From: Rubrimonas sp036735545
Lineage (GTDB): Bacteria; Pseudomonadota; Alphaproteobacteria; Rhodobacterales; Rhodobacteraceae
Reading direction: 5' to 3'
Length of the DNA stretch: 64,000 nt
Assembly: GCA_036735545.1 (NCBI GenBank)
Contig: DAINOD010000007.1
Coordinates: 1 to 64,000 of the forward strand
Part shown: one piece after another, positions 42,933 through 51,574 of the stretch
Layout of the letters: the number at the start of each line of letters is the position of its first letter
Numbering within the stretch: position 1 is the first letter of the stretch
The notes under the pieces: model-generated
Databases searched by the model: none
What the model saw: only the letters and a program-made list of their open reading frames with translations
What the model was told of the DNA's origin: nothing
Translations under genes and position numbers: made by a program

Positions 42933-44111
42933 GTGCGCATCGCGACAGCCAGATCCGTCGCCCGGTCGGCGACGCAGGCGGCCGAGGAACTCGCGGCGGA
43001 GCTGGGCGTCGACACCCTTGGCGCCCCGGACTTCCTCGCGGTCCACTTCTCGGCGGGCATCGACGCCGAGGCGTTGCGTGGGGCCGCCTTGGCGCGGTTG
43101 GGGACGGCGACGCTCCACGGCGGGTCGTCCTGCCTTGGGGTCATGTCCCAAGCGGGCGTGGACATCGAGGGCGGCGTCGGCGCGCTCGCGATCTGGGATC
43201 AGGCTGGCGACTATGGCGTTGCGTCGGCCACGCTCGGCGCGGACGCGCGCGAGGCCGCGCGCACGGCCGCCACGGCGGCGCTCACGGCGGCGGGGCGGCC
43301 CGGCGAAATGCCCGAGCTGGTCTGGCTGTCGGTCGCCCCGGGGCGGGAGGAGGAGGCGCTGGCGGGTCTGCGGGACGCTCTCGGGCCCGACGCGCTGATC
43401 GTCGGGGGCAGTTCCGCCGACGATCATGTGAGCGGCGGCTGGCGGCAGTTCGGGCCTGAGGCCTCACACGCCGACGGCGTCGTGGTCTCGACGCTGTTTC
43501 CCTCGGCCCCTGTGGTGTCGATCTATCAGAGCGGCTACGCGCCGACCGGCGAAAGCGGCGTCGTCACCCGTGTCGACGGGCGACGCCTCTACGAGATCGA
43601 CGGCCGGTCGGCCGCCGAGATCTATGGCCGCTGGACCGGCGGCGCGGTCCCCGCGGCGACCGACGCGCCCGTCTCGATCCTCGCCGCCGCCACACTCTGG
43701 CCGCTCGGGCGGGTGACGCGCCATGTGGCGGGCGTGCCGTTCCACCTGCTGGCGCATCCGGCGGCCGCGCACCCCGACGGATCGCTGGACCTGTTCGCCG
43801 ACGTCGCGGTCGGCGATCGGCTCTGGCAGATGCAGGGATCGGGCGACAGCCTCGTGGCGCGCGCGGGCCGGATCGCGCGACAGGCGCGCGAGCAGGCGGG
43901 CGGGACCGTGCGCGGCGCGCTGATCGTCTATTGCGGCGGCTGCATGCTCGCGGTGCGCGAGCGGATGCACGAGGTCCGCGCCGGCGTCGAGGCCGCGCTG
44001 GGTGGCGCGCCCTGGCTCGGGGTGTTCACTTTCGGGGAACAGGGCGCGCCGCTGGGCGGGCGGTCCGAACACGGCAACCTGATGATCTCCTGCACCGCTT
44101 TCGGAGGTTGA
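42933..44111 (+). CDS. FIST-domain protein, probable haem NO sensor (NosP type)
   Basis: A 392-residue protein with the FIST_N and FIST_C domains. The N-terminal half has FLAVHFSAGID, GGSSCLGVMSQAGVD and the GGSSADDHVSG block; the C-terminal half has SGYAPTGESGVVTRVDGRRLYEIDGRSAAEIYGRW, GALIVYCGGCMLAVRERM and GVFTFGEQGAPLGG. Some FIST proteins (NosP) bind haem and report nitric oxide to a partner histidine kinase. The start is GTG at 42933 with GGAAGGA upstream. It is the first of four closely packed genes, followed 3 bases later by H-NOX, which supports an NO-sensing role. Haem binding itself cannot be seen. Confidence 0.85.
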   Translation: MRIATARSVARSATQAAEELAAELGVDTLGAPDFLAVHFSAGIDAEALRGAALARLGTATLHGGSSCLGVMSQAGVDIEGGVGALAIWDQAGDYGVASATLGADAREAARTAATAALTAAGRPGEMPELVWLSVAPGREEEALAGLRDALGPDALIVGGSSADDHVSGGWRQFGPEASHADGVVVSTLFPSAPVVSIYQSGYAPTGESGVVTRVDGRRLYEIDGRSAAEIYGRWTGGAVPAATDAPVSILAAATLWPLGRVTRHVAGVPFHLLAHPAAAHPDGSLDLFADVAVGDRLWQMQGSGDSLVARAGRIARQAREQAGGTVRGALIVYCGGCMLAVRERMHEVRAGVEAALGGAPWLGVFTFGEQGAPLGGRSEHGNLMISCTAFGG

Positions 44112-44114
44112 GGC

Positions 44115-44666
44115 ATGAAGGGCGTCATCTTCGTCGAACTCCTCGCCATGGCGGAGGACGCTTTCGGCGAGGCGGTGGTCGACCGCGTGATCGAGGCTGC
44201 GCGGCTGCCGTCAGGCGCCGCCTACACGAGGACCGGCAATTACCCCTGCGAGGAACTGCTGACGCTTGTCCGCGCCTTCGCGGCGTTGGACGGGAGCTCC
44301 GAGGACGCTCTCCAGCGCTCTTTCGGTCATTGGACCATGCGGAGCTTCGAGCGGCACTATCCCCGGTTCTTCTCCGGTCACGCCGGCAGCCTCGACATGC
44401 TGTCGGGGATCGAGGACGATATCCACGCCGAAGTGCGCAAGCTTTATCCCGACGCGGACCTTCCCAGCTTCGAGACGGTGCGACATGGCCCCGACGCGCT
44501 GGACATGACCTACAGGTCGCCCCGCCCGCTCGCCGCGTTCTGCCACGGGCTGATCGAGGCGTGCGTCGAGCATTTCGGCGAGCGCGCGCGCATCGAGCGC
44601 CGCGACCCCGGCGTCGAGAACCGGACGGAGGCGCGCTTCAGCATCCGGACCGCCCCTCCGGAATGA
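44115..44666 (+). CDS. H-NOX haem nitric-oxide/oxygen binding protein
   Basis: A 183-residue stand-alone H-NOX domain. The proximal haem ligand is His104 (EDDIHAEVRKLYP), and the propionate-binding YxSxR motif is Tyr133-Arg-Ser135-Pro-Arg137 (MTYRSPRPL). The N-terminus MKGVIFVELLAMAEDAFG is family-typical. It lacks the distal Tyr pattern that I would expect in oxygen binders, so it probably discriminates for NO. GGAGG is 7 bases before the ATG. Its stop overlaps the start of the hybrid kinase gene (ATGA), the most likely partner. Confidence 0.93.
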   Translation: MKGVIFVELLAMAEDAFGEAVVDRVIEAARLPSGAAYTRTGNYPCEELLTLVRAFAALDGSSEDALQRSFGHWTMRSFERHYPRFFSGHAGSLDMLSGIEDDIHAEVRKLYPDADLPSFETVRHGPDALDMTYRSPRPLAAFCHGLIEACVEHFGERARIERRDPGVENRTEARFSIRTAPPE

Positions 44667-47600
44667 GCGAGCGCGACCCGGCGGCTCCGGTCTCCCGGGC
44701 GCGCTACGAGCGCGAGCGGCGCGCGCGCGCCGAAGCGGAGGCCCTGCTCGAGACCAAGAGCCGCGAACTCTTCGAGGCGAGCCGCCGCCTGGTGCTGGAG
44801 AGCGAGGCCGTGCGCGCCGCGCTGGCCGAGACCCACGCCCTGCGCGCGCGCGAGGCCGAGGCGCTTGAGGAGCAGTCGATCTTGTCCGGCGCCCTGGCCG
44901 CGCTGTCGGGGCGCGACGGCGCGGCCGAGGCCATGCAGGCGCTGCTCGAGACCCTGCGCTCGGGTTTCTCGGCCTCCCTGGCCTGCTACGTGCAGGCGGC
45001 GGGACCGACGCTGCGCATCGCGGCCAGCGCAGGCGCCGGCGGCGCCGGGACCGACCTGCCCGTTGCTGCCGGGCTGATCGACCGGCCGCGCCGCATCGCG
45101 GGGCTCGCGGCTCTCGCCGATGGCCGCCCCCTGCCGGGGCGCATCGCCGACTGCGCCGCCGTTCTCGTGGCGCCGCTCAGGCTGCCCGAGGAGGCGGCGG
45201 GCGCGCTGCTGCTGGGCGCGACCGAGGCGGGTGGTTTCTCGGCCGCCAGACTACGCCTGCTTGACCGCGTGGCGGCGGTGGCGACGCCTGCGCTGACAGC
45301 GCTCCGAGCCGCGCGGCGCAACGCGCTGCTGGTCTCCCTTATCGAGGGGCGGCCGATAGCGGGCGAAGGCGGCGTGCTCGACACCCCCCTGGAAGCCGTG
45401 CACCGGGCCTTCGCCAGGCTGACCGACATGCAGGGCGAGGTCGTGGGGGTCCTCGACGCGCTGCTCGGCGCTCCGCTGGCCGAGGCGGACGCGGCGATCG
45501 AGGCGGCGCTGGCCCGGATGGGAGCGCTGACGCGCAGCGACCGCGTCCATGTCGTCAGATTCAGCGACGACGGAGACGCCGGCGGGACCAGCCACGCATG
45601 GCGCCGGCGCGGGGCAAGGGCCTTGCGCGAGGGGCCCGAGGGTATCCCCGCCGCGACAATGGCCGCCTGGCGGGAGGCCTTCGGCGACGGGCGCGACGTG
45701 CTCATCCCCGACGTGACGATCATGCCTGACGATGCTCCGGAGAAGGCGATCCTGCTCGGCCAGGGCGTCCGCTCCCTGTTCGGCACGCCCATGATCGATC
45801 ACGGCGCGCTGCGCGGGATCGTCTGCTACGAAACGGCGACGGCGCAGCGCAGCCTGCTGCCCGGCGAGGTCTATCTGATCCGCTCCGTGGCGAGGGTCAT
45901 CGCGACGCTGCTGGCGAGGCGCGACGCCGAGGCGGCGCTTCACGCCGCCAATGCCGAGACCGAGGCCGAGCGCGCCCGGCTGCAGTCCGTTCTGGCGGCG
46001 ATGCCCGACCTGCTGATCGAACTCGATCGCGACGGCCAGACTGTAGGCTGGCGCTCTGGCGAAGGCGTCCGGCCTGCCGCCTTCGCCGCCGGAGCAGAGG
46101 GCCGCACGCCGGAGCAGGCGCTGCCCGAGCCTCTCGCGGCGCACGCGCGCGCCATGACCGTCGAGATCGACGCCGGCCGCCGGCCTCAGCCGCGCGTGTT
46201 CGCCCATCCTCCAGACGGCGACGCGGCGCGCTGGTGGCAGGTCTCGGCCTCGGCGCTGGCGGAGCGCGGCTATCTGCTGGTGCTGCGCGACGTCACCGAG
46301 GCGCGCGCGCAAACGGCCCTCATCGAGCGCCTCTCCGAGATCGCGCGGCGCACGACCAACCTCGTGGTGGTCACCGACGCCGAACGGCGCATCGAGTGGG
46401 TGAACGCGGCCTTCGAGCGCGCCACGGGCTGGCGGCTCGATGAGGTGCGGGGCGACGGCGCGGGCCGCCTGCTGCAATGCGAGGCCACCGATCCGGCGAC
46501 CGTGGCGCGGCTTCGCGCGGCGCTCGACGCGGGCGAGGCGATACAGGCCGAGATCCTCAACCGCGCGCGCGACGGCCGACACTACTGGGTTGCGCTCGAC
46601 ATCCAGCCGCTGCGCGACGCCGCGGGCGCCCTGCAGGGTTTCATGGCCGTGGAGATCGACGTCACCGAACGCCGCGCCCAGGCCGACGCGCTGCGCGCCG
46701 CCGCCGACGATGCAGCGCGGGCGCGCGCGACGCTGGAGGCTGCGGTGGGAGCGCTGCAGGACGGCTTCGCGCTCTACGACGCCGAGGACAGGCTCGTGAT
46801 CTGCAACGAGCGCTACCGTCAGGTCTATCCCCGCTCCGCCGAAGCCATCCGGCCGGGCGAAACCTTCGAGGCGATCCTGCGCGCGGGCCTCGCGCTGGGG
46901 GAGTACGCCGACGCCGTGGGGCGCGAGGAGGATTGGCTCGCCGAGCGCCTCGCCCGCCACCGCGCACCCTACAACGAGGTGGAGCAGCGGCTCTCGGATG
47001 GCCGGTGGCTGCGCGTCTTCGAGAAGGCGACCCCCGACGGCGGGCGGGTCGGCCTGCGGGTCGACATCACGGCGCTGAAGCGCGCCGAGCAGCGGGCGCT
47101 CGCCGACCGCTCCGCCGCCATGGAGGCGAGCCAGGACGGCATCGCCATCACCGACGCCGAGGGGCGGTTCGTCTACATGAACCGCGCACACCTCGCCCTG
47201 TTCGGGTTTGACGACGAGGCGCAGGTGATCGGCCGCCCGTGGAGCATCCTCTACGCGCCCGACGCGGCGCGGTGGATGGAGGCGAACGCGCTTCCCGCGC
47301 TTCGGCGCACGGGGCGCTGGTCGGGCGAGATCATGGGCCGCGCCCGAGACGGCGCGCCGGTGGACCAGGACGTGTCGCTCACGCTGAAGGACGACGGCGG
47401 AATCCTGTGCATCGTGCGCGACATGCTTTTCCGTCGCCGCGAGGCGGAGGAGCGCGAGCGGCTGCGCGAGGAACTCCGGCTCTCGCAGCGCCGCGAGATC
47501 ATCGGGCGGACGGCGGCGGGGCTCGCGCACGATTTCAACAACCTGCTTGCGGCGATTTCGGGCGGCGCCGCGCTCATCGAGGCGGGGGCCGAGGCGGGCG

Positions 47601-48619
47601 GGGTCGCCGCCGCCGGGGCCGCGCGCATCCAGAAGGCGGCCGATCAGGCGGCGGGCCTCGTGCGGCGGCTGCTGTCGCTCGGCGCGCGGCCCCAGCCGAG
47701 CGCGCCGCTCGACATGCGAAAGACGCTGGTCGAGGCGGGTCAACTTGTGCGCGCCGGCCTGCGGGCTCCCGCGCGCCTGCGCGTCGAGACGCCCGATGCG
47801 CCGATGATGGCGCTGGCGGACGCCACCGATGTCCTTCAGGTGGCGCTGAACCTCGCCATCAACGCCCGCGACGCGCTTGGCGGGGCCGCGGGCGAGATCG
47901 TCCTCGCGCTGAGCGAGGCGCGGAGCGACGATCTGGCGGGCCCTTTCGTCGCGGGCGCGGTGGACCCGAGGCGGCCCTATCTGCTGCTGAGCGTTCGCGA
48001 CGATGGGCCCGGCATGACCCCCGAGCTCGCGGCTCAGGTTTTCAGGCCCTATTTCACCACCAAGGGCGACGAAGGCTCGGGACTGGGCCTCGCCGTCGTC
48101 GCGTCGGTCGTCACGGCCCATGGCGGGGCGGTCCGGCTCGATACCGCGCCGGGGCGCGGCGCGCGCTTCGACGTGTTGTGGCCGGCGGCGGACGGCGCAG
48201 CGCCGACCGCCGCCGGAGCGGTCGACGGGCTGAGCGGGCGGCTCGACGGCCGGGCCGTCCTCGTCGTCGACGACGATCACGACGTGCTCGCGACGCATGT
48301 CGCGATCCTGGAGGCGGCCGGGGCGGAGGTCGCGCCGTCCACCGATCCGGCGGATGCGCTGGAGGCGCTTGTCGAGGATCCGGACGCCTGGGACCTGCTG
48401 GTGACCGACTTCGACATGCCCGGCATGACCGGCGCCGAACTCACCGGGCGCGCACGCGCGATAGTTCCCCGGCTGCCCGTGGTGCTTGTGACCGCGCTGG
48501 CGGGCGCCGGGTGGCGCGAGGGAGCGACCTTCGACGCCGTGCTGCCCAAGCCCGTGGGGCGCGAGGCGCTTGTCATCGCCGTCGAGACGGCGATACTCGC
48601 GCGGCGAGACAAGGTTTGA
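44663..48619 (+). CDS. Multi-PAS hybrid sensor histidine kinase, partner of FIST/H-NOX
   Basis: A 1318-residue soluble kinase. Residues ~10-80 are a charged coiled coil (RARYERERRARAEAEALLE). Two GAF-like regions follow (~85-240 and ~270-430; HVVRFSDDGD, GQGVRSLFGTPMID), then four PAS-type regions from ~450 to ~930 (for example LVVVTDAERRIEWVNAAFERATGW and GIAITDAEGRFVYMNRAHLALFGF). HisKA has His956 (GLAHDFNNLLAAISG), the ATPase has LNLAINARDAL, DDGPGM and GSGLGL, and a C-terminal receiver has Asp1249 (LVTDFDMPGMTG). No membrane helix is present. It overlaps the H-NOX gene by four bases and is followed by a response regulator gene. Signal input from the two haem proteins is inferred. Confidence 0.92.
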   Translation: MSERDPAAPVSRARYERERRARAEAEALLETKSRELFEASRRLVLESEAVRAALAETHALRAREAEALEEQSILSGALAALSGRDGAAEAMQALLETLRSGFSASLACYVQAAGPTLRIAASAGAGGAGTDLPVAAGLIDRPRRIAGLAALADGRPLPGRIADCAAVLVAPLRLPEEAAGALLLGATEAGGFSAARLRLLDRVAAVATPALTALRAARRNALLVSLIEGRPIAGEGGVLDTPLEAVHRAFARLTDMQGEVVGVLDALLGAPLAEADAAIEAALARMGALTRSDRVHVVRFSDDGDAGGTSHAWRRRGARALREGPEGIPAATMAAWREAFGDGRDVLIPDVTIMPDDAPEKAILLGQGVRSLFGTPMIDHGALRGIVCYETATAQRSLLPGEVYLIRSVARVIATLLARRDAEAALHAANAETEAERARLQSVLAAMPDLLIELDRDGQTVGWRSGEGVRPAAFAAGAEGRTPEQALPEPLAAHARAMTVEIDAGRRPQPRVFAHPPDGDAARWWQVSASALAERGYLLVLRDVTEARAQTALIERLSEIARRTTNLVVVTDAERRIEWVNAAFERATGWRLDEVRGDGAGRLLQCEATDPATVARLRAALDAGEAIQAEILNRARDGRHYWVALDIQPLRDAAGALQGFMAVEIDVTERRAQADALRAAADDAARARATLEAAVGALQDGFALYDAEDRLVICNERYRQVYPRSAEAIRPGETFEAILRAGLALGEYADAVGREEDWLAERLARHRAPYNEVEQRLSDGRWLRVFEKATPDGGRVGLRVDITALKRAEQRALADRSAAMEASQDGIAITDAEGRFVYMNRAHLALFGFDDEAQVIGRPWSILYAPDAARWMEANALPALRRTGRWSGEIMGRARDGAPVDQDVSLTLKDDGGILCIVRDMLFRRREAEERERLREELRLSQRREIIGRTAAGLAHDFNNLLAAISGGAALIEAGAEAGGVAAAGAARIQKAADQAAGLVRRLLSLGARPQPSAPLDMRKTLVEAGQLVRAGLRAPARLRVETPDAPMMALADATDVLQVALNLAINARDALGGAAGEIVLALSEARSDDLAGPFVAGAVDPRRPYLLLSVRDDGPGMTPELAAQVFRPYFTTKGDEGSGLGLAVVASVVTAHGGAVRLDTAPGRGARFDVLWPAADGAAPTAAGAVDGLSGRLDGRAVLVVDDDHDVLATHVAILEAAGAEVAPSTDPADALEALVEDPDAWDLLVTDFDMPGMTGAELTGRARAIVPRLPVVLVTALAGAGWREGATFDAVLPKPVGREALVIAVETAILARRDKV

Positions 48620-48624
48620 CAGAA

Positions 48625-49242
48625 ATGCGCGTGCTGATCGCCGATGACCACGACCTGTTGCGCGACACCCTCGAACTGTGGTTCCGGCAAGAGAAGATCG
48701 ACGTCGTCTCGGCGCGCGACCTCGACGCCGCGATGGCGGCCGTGGCGGCGGCCACCGAACCCTTCGACCTGATCTTGCTCGACTACACCATGCCCGGCAT
48801 GAACGGGCTCGACGGGCTTGGCCGCGCGCTGCGGGAGGGCGGCGGGACGCGCGTCGCCATCATGTCGGGGAGCGCCCCGCGCGAGGTGGCCGAGCGCGCG
48901 CTCGAGTCCGGCGCCTCCGGCTTCCTGCCCAAGACGCTGCCCGCCCGCACGCTGGTCAACGCCGTCCGCTTCATGGCGATGGGCGAGCAGTACGCGCCGG
49001 TCGACTTCATGACCGCGCCGCCCGAGGCGACGCCGGTCAACCCGCTCGCGGAGCGGCTGACCGCGCGCGAGTTGGACGTGCTGGAGAAGCTCTGCGAAGG
49101 GCTCGCCAACAAGGAGATCGCCCGCGCCCTCGGCATCCAGGAGCCCACGGTCAAGCTCCACATGAAGACGCTCTATCGCAAGATCGGCGCGAGCAACCGC
49201 ACCCAGGCCGCGATGATGGCGAAACAGGCGGGCTTGTTCTAG
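48625..49242 (+). CDS. LuxR/NarL-type response regulator
   Basis: A 205-residue regulator: receiver domain with IADDHD, phospho-acceptor in LILLDYTMPGMNGLD, and GASGFLPKTLPARTL with the conserved Lys; then a LuxR helix-turn-helix (LTARELDVLEKLCEGLANKEIARALGIQEPTVKLHMKTLYRKIG). The ATG at 48625 is the likely start; a TTG three codons earlier overlaps the kinase stop codon and is possible. It would receive phosphate from the hybrid kinase. The downstream algD and upstream alg44-alg8 genes are candidate targets. Confidence 0.93.
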   Translation: MRVLIADDHDLLRDTLELWFRQEKIDVVSARDLDAAMAAVAAATEPFDLILLDYTMPGMNGLDGLGRALREGGGTRVAIMSGSAPREVAERALESGASGFLPKTLPARTLVNAVRFMAMGEQYAPVDFMTAPPEATPVNPLAERLTARELDVLEKLCEGLANKEIARALGIQEPTVKLHMKTLYRKIGASNRTQAAMMAKQAGLF

Positions 49243-49293
49243 CGGCCTTCAGGCGCAGTCCGGCGGTCTGTCAGGGTCGGGGCGAAGATCGTC

Positions 49294-49510
49294 ATGCGTG
49301 AATGGAAGACCCTGAGCCGCCTTCTCGCCTTTGACGCCGCCCCCTACCTGCGGTTGTTCCGCGAGCAGGTCGAGGTGGCGACGGGACGGATTCGCCGCTC
49401 TGACGCCGTCGGAGGTCGATGCGGCGCTGGACGGCGGCAGGTTCGGCGTCATCCGCCATGTCGCCGCCTGGCGCCTCGCCCGCCGGCGTCCTGCGTTTAC
49501 GGCGGCGTGA
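49294..49510 (+). pseudogene. Small frameshifted ORF of unknown function
   Basis: From the ATG at 49294 the frame reads WKTLSRLLAFDAAPYLRLF with host-like codons and then turns unlike protein after 49385. The +1 frame continues DGFAALTPSEVDAALDGGRF and RHVAAWRLARRRPAF to a TGA at 49508. Removing one G from GGG at 49383-49385 would join both parts into a ~71-residue protein. Either the gene is broken or the base is a sequencing error. Not recognised. The remaining gap to algD holds nothing else clear. Confidence 0.45.
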
Positions 49511-49679
49511 CCGGCTAGGCCGCCTATCCTTTCGGGCAGCCCGCCGCCCCGAACGACGTCCCAACCGACGCCAGCGCAGGGGGCGACGCCCCGGCCGCGC
49601 CCCGCGCCCATCCCGGGGCGCGCGGGCGCCGCGCCGTCGCTGCTGGCACACGGTCTCCAACGCAACAGGAGATCCCGCC

Positions 49680-51062
49680 ATGCTGAACCAAAGCGTCGCC
49701 CTCTTCGGCTCGACCGCCCCTGCCGCCCGCCCCGTCGTCTCCGTGGTCGGGCTCGGCTATGTGGGCGCCGTCTCCACCGCCTGCCTCGCAGGCCTAGGCC
49801 ACCGCGTCGTCGGCGTGGACGTCGACCCGGTCAAGGTTCAGGCGGTCGGCGAAGGGCGCTCGCCGATCCACGAGGCCGATCTCGGTCGTCTGCTCTCCGA
49901 GGGCGTCGCCGCGGGTCGCATCTCCGCCACCCACGACCTGCCCGCCGCTGTGGTCGCCTCGGACGTGACCTTCGTCTCGGTCGGCACGCCCACCGCCGCC
50001 GACGGCGGTTGCGACCACCGCTACATCGTCGCCGCCGCGCGCGGCATCGGCGAGGGCCTCAAGCGCAAGGGCGCCTTCCATGTCGTCGTGATGCGCTGCT
50101 CGATCCCGCCGGGCTCGACCATGGGCGTCATGGTCCCCGAAATCGAGGCCGCCTCGGGCCTGACCGCCGGCCGGGACTTCGGCGTGTGCTTCAACCCCGA
50201 GTTCCTGCGCGAAGGGGTGGCGGTCGCCGACTTCCACGCGCCGCCCAAGACGGTGATCGGCGTGACCGACCCCGCCACCGCCGCGCTGATGGCCCGTCTC
50301 TACGCCGACGTCGACGCGAACCCCATCGTCACCTCGATCGAGGTCGCCGAGATGGTGAAGTATGTCGACAACGTCTGGCACGCCGCCAAGGTCACCTTCG
50401 CCAACGAGGTCGGCCGGCTGTGCAAGCCGCTCGACGTGGACAGCCACGAGGTGATGAACATCTTCGTGCGCGACACGAAGCTGAATCTGTCGCCCTACTA
50501 TCTCCGGCCCGGCTTCGCCTATGGCGGCTCGTGCCTTCCCAAGGAAGTGCGCGCGGTCGCTCACCTGGCGGAAAGGCTCGGCGTCGACCTGCCGCTGATC
50601 GGCGCGCTCGACCGCTCGAACGCCAGCCAGATCGCCGAGGCGGCGCGGATGGTGAAGGCGACAGGGGCCCGCCGCGTCGCGGTGCTGGGCCTCGCCTTCA
50701 AGCCGGGCACCGACGATCTGCGCGAGAGCCCGATCCTCGAAGTCATGGCCGATCTTCTCGACCACGGCGTCGAGATCCTCGCCCACGACCCCGCGATCAC
50801 CGCCGAGACGCGCATCGAGGCGCAGCTCGGCTACGTCGCCCACGCCTCGAAGGGCCTCGGGCGCCTCGCGAGCGGCCTTCGCGCCATGCTGGCGGACAGC
50901 GCGGCCGAGGCCGTCGACGCCGCCGACGCGGTGATCGTCACCCACGCGCACCCCGCCTACCGCGCGCTCGCCGCCGTCGCCGGCAAGCCGGTGATCGACG
51001 TGGCGCGACTGTGGATGTCCCGCGCCGACCAGCCCGCCCACCTCCAGGGCATCGGCTGGTGA
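49680..51062 (+). CDS. algD: GDP-mannose 6-dehydrogenase
   Basis: A 460-residue member of the UDP-glucose/GDP-mannose dehydrogenase family. N-terminal NAD motif VSVVGLGYVGAVSTACLA; the NPEFLREGVAVADF block; the catalytic Cys285 in GGSCLPKEVRA; and KLNLSPYYLRPGFAYGG before it, which follows the AlgD and not the UDP-glucose enzymes. The C-terminal NAD-like domain has GLAFKPGTDDLRESP. It makes GDP-mannuronate, the donor for Alg8. AGGAG is 7 bases before the ATG. It is followed by a mannose-6-phosphate isomerase domain gene. Confidence 0.88.
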   Translation: MLNQSVALFGSTAPAARPVVSVVGLGYVGAVSTACLAGLGHRVVGVDVDPVKVQAVGEGRSPIHEADLGRLLSEGVAAGRISATHDLPAAVVASDVTFVSVGTPTAADGGCDHRYIVAAARGIGEGLKRKGAFHVVVMRCSIPPGSTMGVMVPEIEAASGLTAGRDFGVCFNPEFLREGVAVADFHAPPKTVIGVTDPATAALMARLYADVDANPIVTSIEVAEMVKYVDNVWHAAKVTFANEVGRLCKPLDVDSHEVMNIFVRDTKLNLSPYYLRPGFAYGGSCLPKEVRAVAHLAERLGVDLPLIGALDRSNASQIAEAARMVKATGARRVAVLGLAFKPGTDDLRESPILEVMADLLDHGVEILAHDPAITAETRIEAQLGYVAHASKGLGRLASGLRAMLADSAAEAVDAADAVIVTHAHPAYRALAAVAGKPVIDVARLWMSRADQPAHLQGIGW

Positions 51063-51096
51063 GCCAATCCCCTCCCCGTTCTTCCGGAGACGAGCC

Positions 51097-51510
51097 ATGA
51101 CCCTGCACGCACCCCTGCTCGCTGCGCCCTCCGCCGTCCCCGCCGATGCGCCGCTGCACGAGAACCGCCCCTGGGGCGCATTCTGGAGCCTCGACCGCGG
51201 CGCCGCGCATCAGGTGAAGCGCATCCGCGTCAATCCCAAGGGCCGGCTGTCGCTGCAGTATCACCACCACCGCGCCGAGCGCTGGGTGGTGATCGAGGGC
51301 ACCGCCACGATCACCGTCGACGACGCCGTGATGAAGGTGAAGCCCGGCGGCGTGGTGATGATCCCGAAGGGCGCGGTTCACCGGCTGGAGAACCTGACCA
51401 GATCCCCCGTCGAGATCATCGAGGTCCAGATGGGCGACTACCTCGGCGAGGACGACATCGTGCGCCTCGACGACGCCTACGGACGACCCGGGCGCGTGGC
51501 GCGCGGCTGA
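51097..51510 (+). CDS. Stand-alone cupin mannose-6-phosphate isomerase domain
   Basis: A 137-residue cupin that corresponds to the C-terminal isomerase half of AlgA/ManC-type bifunctional enzymes. It has NRPWGAFWSLDRG, VKRIRVNPKGRLSLQYHHHRAERWVVIEG with the metal-binding histidines and Glu, and IPKGAVHRLEN with the last His, ending GDYLGEDDIVRLDDAYGR. It would interconvert fructose-6-phosphate and mannose-6-phosphate. The GDP-mannose pyrophosphorylase half and phosphomannomutase are not in this window. It lies 34 bp after algD in the same operon. Confidence 0.87.
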   Translation: MTLHAPLLAAPSAVPADAPLHENRPWGAFWSLDRGAAHQVKRIRVNPKGRLSLQYHHHRAERWVVIEGTATITVDDAVMKVKPGGVVMIPKGAVHRLENLTRSPVEIIEVQMGDYLGEDDIVRLDDAYGRPGRVARG

Positions 51511-51574
51511 CGCCGGCCGGGGCGGGCGCCCTGCGACGCCGGCATGACCTCCCAACAGCATCGAGGTGAATCAC

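Noticed and set aside
42450..43427. A 325-codon minus-strand frame before the FIST gene
   Set aside because: Most of it is opposite the FIST gene with strong plus-strand motifs; no ribosome site and Arg-rich product.
45251..48298. A 1015-codon minus-strand frame opposite the hybrid kinase
   Set aside because: Antisense shadow of a GC-rich gene; composition is Arg/Gly/His-rich without any domain, while the plus strand has complete kinase motifs.
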